The notes under the pieces were generated by a model. That model was not told where the DNA came from, did no database searches, and saw nothing but the letters and a program-made list of their open reading frames with translations. A DNA stretch of 9,165 bases from Promethearchaeota archaeon (GTDB taxonomy: Archaea > Asgardarchaeota > Lokiarchaeia > Sigyniarchaeales > SOKP01): positions 1-9,165 of the forward strand of contig JAUWZT010000149.1 of the NCBI GenBank assembly GCA_030615145.1, read 5' to 3'. Below are positions 6,101-9,165 of this stretch, piece after piece (position 1 is the stretch's first letter; each line of letters opens with the position of its first letter). The position numbers were made by a program, and so were the translations under genes.

Positions 6101-8802
6101 TCAGAATAATAAAAAGCATCAAGATCAACATCTAAATCAAGAAGATTAAGGTCGGAAGGCATTAAGGTACTATCTTGCAAATAGTCTAAGTCTTTTAGGT
6201 TCATTCGATAATTAATTAAAAATTCACTTGAAGAAACTCGATTTTCAGGTTCTAGTAGTGAAAAAATTCCAAATCCATTTGGATTAATAATCTCAGAGAA
6301 GTTGTTCAACGAAACAATTTCACTTCCAACCCTAATTGGATGAGAGTTATCCCAGTAGTAAACTTCAGAATTACGCTCAATAGGTGCCGCAAATTCATTT
6401 AACCCATTGTAAAAATCAAACCCTCTAAAATAAGTTAGGGGATGCGAAGCTTCCAGTTTAACGTAATCAAACCTTAAGGAGATTTTTTCGCTACATCCCG
6501 CCTTGTAAATAAAGTTAGCCTTAATCTTTATCTTAAATTGTTGTCCTCCTTCAGTAAAATACTTAGAGAGGTTTAAGACAGTTATCTGCCATTTTCCCCC
6601 TTGATTGTTATAATATCCTTGGTAATCAATTTGCTCGTGAACAATTTCACCATCTCGAAACATCTGGGATGTAAGATTTACCCATATATCGTCGTTTAAA
6701 GAATTGAAGCTAAATAATTGATATTTGTATTCTAAATATGCGTTGTATGCTTGTGTCCCTAAATAGGTAATTAATGGGCTTTCAATGGTTACCTGTGAAC
6801 TTTTTAAGATATCGTAATATAGGAATTCTGGTGCTTCGCTAAAGAACTTGAATCCTGGCGATTTTATCCATTGAGGTTCGAACGCAGAGCATTCGTGTAG
6901 GTAGAACAAATGGTCTCTTGTCTTAAACTCGTTTTTATAATAATCTTGGACGGTTCCGTTGTAAGTTTCTCTATAAATAGGATCATCGTGAATAGTATTG
7001 ACAAACTTATTTGTAGTTATTTCGCAGTCTTCTATGTGAGTATTTGTATCATAAAATAAGCTCTGATCTCCATCGAAAACGATTTTACCCCTACTATAGG
7101 GACCATAGTGGATATAAGTAGTGTTTTGATACGAAATTATACCGTCATCTTTAATCACTTGATCAGTCAACTTAGTAAATTGATATTCTGCTTTTTCTCT
7201 ATCCACTAGATATAGTTTTACATGACCTGCTACTGGTTTCATCAAAGAATCTTTAACATTGGCTTCAAAACTATTTGTATAAGTTAAATTTTCTGAATTA
7301 AAAACAGAATAAATACTTCCTCGTCTATTTGACAGTCGAGGGTCTTCTGAATATTGAGGATAAAAATTAACTTTATCCTTGTGAATATTAAGGGTAAACT
7401 CAAGAGAAGTTGAATGTTTCTCCATAGAAATTCCTTCTTGTAGAATGTAAAAAATTTTAAATAAGTAATTACCCGGGAGAATAGGAGTCCTAACAGAGCT
7501 AAGATCTACTTTAAAATACACTTCCTTTTCTGAAAATGCACCAGTAAAGACTTGCGACCTGAAATCATGATCTCTTAAGTATAGCTTTGCTTTGGGCTTC
7601 AATTTATTAGGTACATCATAATCTAAAGGAGTTAGCTCTGCATGAAATGTAAGTTTATGGAATTGTTTTGCTGGCAGGTTAAACTTTAAAACTATTAACG
7701 AGTTAAATGTAATCGCTGTTAAGTCAACTGGATCGCTAATATAATCTAACTTTGTCACATCATAAGCATTACCTCTGCTTCTCAATTCTTGTGGGAGAAG
7801 AGCAAACGAGGGATTTGGGCAGATTCCTCTCTCTAAAGATAAGTAACTCCAACCTAATACCATTGGGAATAAAACTAAATGAAATAATATCAAGAGAGAA
7901 CAGAGAATTTTCTTATTTTGACTAGAAATTTTTAAAGATTTTATGCTACTTTTTAAAGAAAAAGGTCTGTTTCCAGGCTTGTGCTCTTTGGGTACATTAG
8001 TCTTGTCTTTTTGTAATTTAAAATCTGGTGGTAATAACGGGATTGTAGTACTTCTAATACTCTTTTTTTTAGATAAGTCATAAGAGTTGTTTGTTTTTTT
8101 TTCGCAAAAAAATAAGCTAGAAATGTTAATAACTGGTTCGACCTTTCGGGGTAATACAACCTTAGTTAAATTAGTGGAAGTGTTTCTCTCGTGGGGTGAT
8201 GGGTCTGGAAAAGTAGGAGATTCTACTTTCAGAGTTGGAGTAAATATTTTTTTATAGCTTTTTCGAGGAAAACTCCAACTTGACCATACTTCATTACCAT
8301 TAAAAACATAACTCCCATCCAGGTTGAAACTCCTGTCCTTTTTGTTGATCCTTAAAGTACAAAGATGGTGAGTTTTGAGCTTTACACCATTCTCATCACG
8401 GGGATGGTGCTTTAAATCGTACTCATGATAGGGTTTGCTTAAGTTTATGAATTTTTTTAAATCTTTTTCTTGTTTTTCGTTAAAAGCATGGTTAAATTTC
8501 TTTAAGTTGTAGAGTTGTAAAATACTATCAAAATCACGAACACTAAGTTTTAAATCGTATAATTTAATTTCTTCATCATTTGCCCAACTTTCTATTTTGC
8601 TTAGGTAACGCCTAAAATTCACATACTTGAGAGAATTAACGCTATTTGATTTAACACGGGTTAGTTCATAGCAAATATAGAGTTTCTTTAATTTTGATAA
8701 ATAATAATCGTTTTTTTCGTAGAAAATAGTATCTAAACTAAAGCTTGCTTTATTCTTGCTATCTGGAACTCTCCCTCCTTCGCTTATTATAATTTTTTCC
8801 AT
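1..8802 (-). CDS. Giant membrane-anchored surface protein, probable adhesin or glycan-binding type (partial, C-terminus outside window)
   Basis: The frame is open from ATG at 8802 to base 1, at least 2,934 codons with no stop in any in-frame triplet. An in-frame TAG lies directly before the ATG (8805-8803), so no longer form exists. Residues 1-298 are basic and partly helical, about 299-321 form one transmembrane segment, and the rest is beta-rich, Asn/Ser/Thr/Tyr-rich, poor in cysteine, and carries about 30 N-x-S/T sequons by eye. Recognisable parts are Ig-like, jelly-roll-like, FG-GAP/VCBS-like propeller and LamG-like units, listed separately. Residues about 840-1150, 1310-1630 and 2195-2690 look like further beta-sandwich modules that I cannot assign. 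I see no protease, glycosidase or ATPase motif. The basic side of the membrane segment is N-terminal, predicting N-in/C-out. Such modules usually mediate adhesion or glycan binding; the function here is inferred. A TATA box at 8849-8856 fits a leader of about 25 nt; an AGGT at 8821-8818 is too far away for a good ribosome binding site. No gene family or symbol is recognised. Confidence 0.93.
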   Translation of the reverse strand, partial: MEKIIISEGGRVPDSKNKASFSLDTIFYEKNDYYLSKLKKLYICYELTRVKSNSVNSLKYVNFRRYLSKIESWANDEEIKLYDLKLSVRDFDSILQLYNLKKFNHAFNEKQEKDLKKFINLSKPYHEYDLKHHPRDENGVKLKTHHLCTLRINKKDRSFNLDGSYVFNGNEVWSSWSFPRKSYKKIFTPTLKVESPTFPDPSPHERNTSTNLTKVVLPRKVEPVINISSLFFCEKKTNNSYDLSKKKSIRSTTIPLLPPDFKLQKDKTNVPKEHKPGNRPFSLKSSIKSLKISSQNKKILCSLLILFHLVLFPMVLGWSYLSLERGICPNPSFALLPQELRSRGNAYDVTKLDYISDPVDLTAITFNSLIVLKFNLPAKQFHKLTFHAELTPLDYDVPNKLKPKAKLYLRDHDFRSQVFTGAFSEKEVYFKVDLSSVRTPILPGNYLFKIFYILQEGISMEKHSTSLEFTLNIHKDKVNFYPQYSEDPRLSNRRGSIYSVFNSENLTYTNSFEANVKDSLMKPVAGHVKLYLVDREKAEYQFTKLTDQVIKDDGIISYQNTTYIHYGPYSRGKIVFDGDQSLFYDTNTHIEDCEITTNKFVNTIHDDPIYRETYNGTVQDYYKNEFKTRDHLFYLHECSAFEPQWIKSPGFKFFSEAPEFLYYDILKSSQVTIESPLITYLGTQAYNAYLEYKYQLFSFNSLNDDIWVNLTSQMFRDGEIVHEQIDYQGYYNNQGGKWQITVLNLSKYFTEGGQQFKIKIKANFIYKAGCSEKISLRFDYVKLEASHPLTYFRGFDFYNGLNEFAAPIERNSEVYYWDNSHPIRVGSEIVSLNNFSEIINPNGFGIFSLLEPENRVSSSEFLINYRMNLKDLDYLQDSTLMPSDLNLLDLDVDLDAFYYSDDQSRPEGSPILGSLTCETMIMVESNKNFDLVLSDELIFNDWKKDYELKDIYLNNKWSAFSEELLFEIDDNSFKINALTNNQLFQLSNQKKKDLFSEVYELSNQSYEDIFIIFKFKLQTLNPIYTNSTTGLNLWFNNILFEFQWENSSGCQIQDYSLDKAKDPFIFFEKRTITTDLNVLSDFGIKLDQREDFVAFSSFSQGYYFNESRDNFQYFLPANLSQEPNPRSISYLNSTFDCIGYRHFNGDSLIDGPNSIGRSGLITPNLYSEQTGNYTLRTILKIHPFFTFQNGTDDTTITNYLKSESVKINLEIFNQFNEKIGSPNNIATIAMNSFDIDDFLSFSNNKGEIYYILKAPLTIYLYLDEIITSTDYIYAKLITEFLNSFYTTDNKLFKNQWGVVVDDFKLEFIENGIVLDDSNQIFDNRDLNYPFIDDNPFYIENCPPYINNMTINGHLFEQTVFFNDRTNLSLSLKNNEEVNSVKIQINKILENNLIITGYSKNLETQQNSYLESNRLTYSFYDGYTLNGTLCYENIIYWNGQEIPLKDLNIIHIEEIITAQGIPIPFTFDSIAQEITFDERYRNFLNSTTNLLLKGVTCDLGWESSFSFNGETWELNDFNVIDFITSDPEWYEYVYGFQYPNQSTKNSLEFFFTLECNNGSTISTLKYLGKFDALKATGSFGKIMPNSNGETKREYWILGKKSSFGNVMFGTANPEHRTLYFTPGYITDNPYDNHFYVEHEHLLLHNIKEVKIYNRSEELIGRMALDKSSEIFPYYALELNPNDFNEGYNWIYARIIDRADNVQIKDIKLYVYKEKNHTLHQMLNFGDTFFYDQNRNYSTDPHQFNGFLNNWNLDVLKSNITVDLSYYKFNEQVWVPLGTSTTNDGAFTVEWYDVNETFYSLLPHQRGYLPVNLTYDERPNTYFYGSYGRFDNSNIISPFLIDEGGKIYVYNYNHFTNQWFINRTIELGISLSDFVIRSQDLNNDNRIDLILFNKKGASNELRLYLYNATIHSFEHNQTINVSDDISYPQPIEGPIIKEFLFETQIINDAKLYLCISNSSNDVNYIVKLSFDHKLRYIQESETQLPAFYSITTLSLLKDQLCIGAIYPQSTSKPISIIYTLNTDLYNNSTTIFEEQIKGIIADISSFKINLGEILVIGVSKDEYNEDDALFYYLEDNGENGWKYPAMSFEPNSELFFREAIDFKIRAIINSKEPYFESLIVASNNGIYKTTVITEIIEKYVIPLYYDVNTFTEQMLLNRIDDDQNIICIPFSNSPVKSIINIFKTRKCYTLGTYEFDNIEKVSPNAYSLSQDKKGLMCNLEIYDWISNSLSSSDIYYVVRYYYEATLAESSEYFSTKSNREEGSYDQPITASNSQLVGDNLNFQLKNINDGSWTFNYGTRGFDWNFQTTPVASGLPFILRPGKMVSSEFTLMSQLSDLTEFNNLRTNYGTINYNDFNTVSSTSTLSQFATGQDFVDPNSYQSINENSYFDSAWVEDLMLSSSIDFRTDLGLEDYSSILSIGDVYNIPNTLAYKPEIIEDRIIHNSQYYGGTGTVSKKTALTLQDYYFLVGNQYSLTSSNIILDISFKVDHNDDSDSIKSIFLSTAFAQKAIGTDSPKKIQIALKTEGGYEYFTHEEPDTPGIFNYFYALNDGNNRIKTYNYGESIYSEIINQKFYKLSNNPAKASFLNPTSNLISEGVFKKGNNNIFSFYGKSGSLIEEHVYDYNYLRLNTGTLTDNFVQDGIITFRVSLEGYGSPITLNELIMRQFQCLLFTDKDNLNNPQWNTRGYANTERGGNNGLEVRSGGIYLNDKKEPYPEKVNVDQNSKYRMSITYYKDQNSANSFTINIGTSEDIYIDTSQLDEGIHTIEISYEKQNSLDIWDFFIDGIKQIGFSLSGVTSLYPIITVENSFIEILEVKNQIFNKVNFSDPASWAENYNDSEIIDYSGVGEAMNDITFSSNSLNREIIYCFNENLHDIDTIFEDLLLWTDLEFNSQNTVINGQFEPKFELLNWNDPISSYPVNYYAQSVLNANELVIDG
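373..735 (-). other. LamG/concanavalin-like domain, residues about 2690-2810
   Basis: The order of strands fits a LamG-type jelly roll: SKYRMSITYYKDQ, then TSEDIYIDTSQLDEGIHTIE (a counterpart of the 'dgxWHxvxvt' strand), then WDFFIDGIKQIG (2777-2788, the classical 'lxlYvDGxxxg' strand with D2782-G2783), and a closing strand SFIEILEVKNQIF. LamG-like domains bind glycans or proteins on surfaces. No enzyme motif is visible. Confidence 0.5.
2233..3390 (-). other. Probable beta-propeller of FG-GAP/VCBS type, residues about 1805-2190
   Basis: About 385 residues contain repeated four-strand units with blade-like phrases: FLIDEGGKIYVYNYN (1828-1842), DLNNDNRIDLILF (1878-1890), NDAKLYLCIS, LKDQLCIGAIY, LGEILVIGVSKDE and FESLIVASNNGIYKT. 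The length fits six or seven blades of about 55-60 residues. Only one blade keeps the full calcium loop. Propellers of this class occur in integrin alpha heads and many prokaryotic surface proteins. The blade count is not established. Confidence 0.5.
3145..3171 (-). other. Calcium-binding loop DxNxDxxxD in the propeller (residues 1878-1886)
   Basis: D1878, N1880, D1882 and D1886, followed by L1887, match the FG-GAP/dockerin-like loop D-x-[DN]-x-D-[GN]-x-x-D-[LI]. N1883 replaces the usual Gly. The residues are directly visible in the translation; calcium binding is inferred from the family. Confidence 0.65.
3673..3906 (-). other. Ig-like domain, residues about 1633-1710
   Basis: The sequence NEGYNWIYARIIDRADNVQ (1683-1701) closely follows the last strands of bacterial and archaeal extracellular Ig-like domains ('xxGxHxIxVRAxDxAGNV'). 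The final strand IKDIKLYVYKE follows. The first half (VKIYNRSEELIG, 1648-1659) fits the opening strands. This is the clearest Ig-like unit in the protein. A surface spacer or adhesion role is usual for the fold. Confidence 0.55.
4879..5355 (-). other. Possible second jelly-roll module, residues about 1150-1308
   Basis: The segment ends in WGVVVDDFKLEF (1296-1307), which resembles the closing strand DYVKLE at 779-784. It is preceded by beta-type strands such as YYILKAPLTIYLYL. The left boundary is a guess. It could instead be another beta-sandwich type. Confidence 0.28.
6433..6885 (-). other. Jelly-roll (carbohydrate-binding-like) module, residues about 640-790
   Basis: After a strand carrying SSQVTIESPLITYLG there is a run of alternating strands, including WVNLTSQMFRDGE and WQITVLNLSKYF, and a closing strand LRFDYVKLE (776-784). 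The closing pattern, an aromatic or Asp followed by D-(Y/D)-(V/F)-K-L-E, is typical of CBM-like and galactose-binding-like jelly rolls. Glycan binding is inference, since no ligand residues can be assigned by eye. Confidence 0.4.
7033..7365 (-). other. Ig-like domain, residues about 480-590
   Basis: The segment FEANVKDSLMKPVAGHVKLY (512-531) has the form of the opening strands of invasin/Big-type Ig-like repeats, which commonly read 'ANVxDxxGxPVAGxxVxF'. Alternating hydrophobic strands follow up to about residue 590. Residues about 340-480 just before it also look like a beta-sandwich, possibly a membrane-proximal Ig-like unit. This rests on pattern similarity only; boundaries are approximate. 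Confidence 0.45.
7840..7908 (-). other. Single transmembrane segment (signal anchor), residues about 299-321
   Basis: The stretch ILCSLLILFHLVLFPMVLGW (299-318) is the only strongly hydrophobic run of membrane-spanning length that I see in the 2,934 residues. It follows a Lys-rich flank and is followed by a neutral to acidic, sequon-bearing sequence, which fits an uncleaved signal anchor with the C-terminal part outside. A late cleavage after G317 or near S322 cannot be excluded. Confidence 0.8.
7909..8802 (-). other. N-terminal cytoplasmic region of the giant protein (residues 1-298)
   Basis: Residues about 30-125 are rich in Lys, Leu, Tyr, Glu and Asp with helical periodicity and could form a small folded domain. 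Residues about 135-175 look more beta-like. Residues about 175-298 form a basic, Pro/Ser/Lys-rich linker with PxxP-like stretches (for example SPTFPDPSP at 195-203 and IPLLPPDFK at 254-262) and no hydrophobic segment. The positive charge just before the membrane segment (SLKSSIKSLKISSQNKK, 282-298) supports a cytoplasmic location by the positive-inside rule. No family is recognised. A cytoplasmic extension of nearly 300 residues before the first membrane segment rules out an ordinary cleaved signal peptide and suggests an inner partner or anchor, which is inference. Confidence 0.6.
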
Positions 8803-8848
8803 CTATATAGTATTTTGACCTAATTATGCAATTGGGGTAACATATATT

Positions 8849-8856
8849 TTTATAAA
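8849..8856 (-). promoter_or_regulatory. TATA box of the giant gene
   Basis: The minus strand reads TTTATAAA here, an ideal archaeal TATA box. About 26 nt downstream is a CA initiator (A at 8827), giving a predicted leader of about 25 nt to the ATG at 8802. A second AT-rich candidate at 8881-8893 would imply a longer leader and is less likely. Confidence 0.5.
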
Positions 8857-8900
8857 TAAGATGAATAGAATTTTCGAGGTATTTATATATTTAAATAAAT

Positions 8901-8918
8901 TTTCGCAAAAATGCGAAA
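8901..8918. repeat. Inverted repeat, candidate operator
   Basis: TTTCGCA (8901-8907) and TGCGAAA (8912-8918) are perfect 7-bp arms around an AAAA loop. The site lies upstream of both TATA boxes. On the plus strand T-rich sequence follows, which resembles an intrinsic terminator, but no plus-strand gene ends here, so a protein-binding site is preferred. Confidence 0.45.
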
Positions 8919-8942
8919 TTTTTTCCTTTAAAAGGGTTTTAG

Positions 8943-8966
8943 GCAATTTTGCAATTTTGCAAAATT
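8943..8966. repeat. Tandem GCAATTTT repeat merging into a perfect 14-bp palindrome, candidate operator
   Basis: GCAATTTT occurs at 8943-8950 and 8951-8958 and is followed by the inverted GCAAAATT at 8959-8966. Bases 8953-8966 form the perfect palindrome AATTTTGCAAAATT. It ends 7 bases before the plus-strand TATA box, next to where TFB would bind, so a bound protein could control the plus-strand gene. Confidence 0.45.
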
Positions 8967-8973
8967 ATTTTTC

Positions 8974-8981
8974 TTTATATA
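8974..8981 (+). promoter_or_regulatory. TATA box of the small plus-strand gene
   Basis: TTTATATA matches the archaeal TATA consensus. Transcription would start near A9003, leaving a leader of about 26 nt before the ATG at 9029, much the same as predicted for the divergent giant gene. Confidence 0.45.
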
Positions 8982-9028
8982 TGCACGCATAAAGTGACTT
9001 ATATGAAAATTAGATACAAAGTAAGAAA

Positions 9029-9165
9029 ATGGAATTAGAAGAGTCTGATAAGTTTTTAATGGAATTTTTTGAATTATTTAAGGTCATTGAAACGATTATA
9101 GAAAACAAAAAGATTAGCATCCAGGAACTAAATAGACTAAAAGATCACGAAAATAACAAAAATAT
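9029..9165 (+). CDS. Small acidic helical protein, unknown function (partial, runs off right edge)
   Basis: The frame opens with ATG at 9029, has an in-frame TAG upstream at 9011-9013, and stays open for 45 codons to the window end. The visible sequence is rich in Glu, Leu, Phe, Ile and Lys (for example MELEESDKFLMEFFELFKV), with hydrophobic residues at helical spacing and no Pro or Gly, so it is probably alpha-helical or a coiled coil. There is no signal peptide or membrane segment in what can be seen. No clear Shine-Dalgarno motif precedes the ATG. It is divergent from the giant gene and shares its 226-bp control region, so a regulatory or partner role is possible, but nothing in the sequence shows it. 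Because it is cut, a larger domain (for example DNA-binding) may follow. Confidence 0.6.
   Translation, partial: MELEESDKFLMEFFELFKVIETIIENKKISIQELNRLKDHENNKN

Noticed and set aside
7953..8159. Minus-strand ORF of 68 codons in another frame
   Set aside because: It overlaps the giant gene in the +1 frame and has no start signals of its own. It is considered only as the possible tail of a slippage product.
8901..8925. Intrinsic-terminator-like hairpin with T tail on the plus strand
   Set aside because: No plus-strand gene ends upstream of it, and both genes start facing away from it, so an operator or chance palindrome is more likely.
9003..9038. Possible upstream start ATG at 9003
   Set aside because: It is in a different frame and reaches a TAG after 11 codons. 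It coincides with the predicted transcription start, so the ATG at 9029 is preferred.
1..9165. CRISPR arrays, tRNA or rRNA genes, insertion sequences
   Set aside because: No regularly spaced repeats, no cloverleaf or rRNA-like stretches and no transposase-like frames were seen; almost all of the sequence is explained by the giant gene.

Overview
The window is almost entirely one giant gene. On the minus strand an uninterrupted reading frame begins with ATG at 8802 and is still open at base 1. I read every in-frame triplet from 8802 to 1 and found no stop. That gives at least 2,934 codons (roughly 340 kDa), with the C-terminus beyond the left edge. A short intergenic region (8803-9028) follows, and a small gene starts on the plus strand at 9029 and leaves by the right edge. 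I see no RNA genes, CRISPR arrays, insertion sequences or tRNAs.

The DNA is AT-rich. Both genes have a TTTATAAA or TTTATATA box about 50 nt upstream of the start codon, which fits archaeal TBP/TFB promoters with leaders of about 25 nt, and neither has a convincing Shine-Dalgarno site. Together with the huge, Asn-rich, sequon-rich, all-beta surface-type protein, this suggests an AT-rich archaeon. An Asgard archaeon of the Lokiarchaeia type is my best guess, but that is inference: no marker gene is present.

The giant protein reads as N-terminus-in, C-terminus-out. It has a basic, partly helical cytoplasmic region (residues 1-298), one hydrophobic segment (about 299-321), and an ectodomain of at least 2,600 residues. 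The ectodomain looks like a string of beta-rich modules: an Ig-like unit (about 480-590), a jelly-roll-like unit (about 640-790), a possible second one ending near 1306, another Ig-like unit (about 1633-1710), a probable beta-propeller with one clear calcium loop (about 1805-2190), a Ser/Thr/Asn-rich beta region (about 2195-2690), a LamG/concanavalin-like unit (about 2690-2810), and the start of another carbohydrate-binding-like module at the cut edge. These module types are typical of adhesion or glycan-binding surface proteins. The exact role is unknown.

The region between the two divergent genes holds a perfect 7-bp inverted repeat and a 14-bp palindrome. They share a TTT(C/T)GCAAAA core and lie between the two TATA boxes, so they could be a shared operator. 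A 12-bp copy of the first one's core also occurs inside the giant gene.
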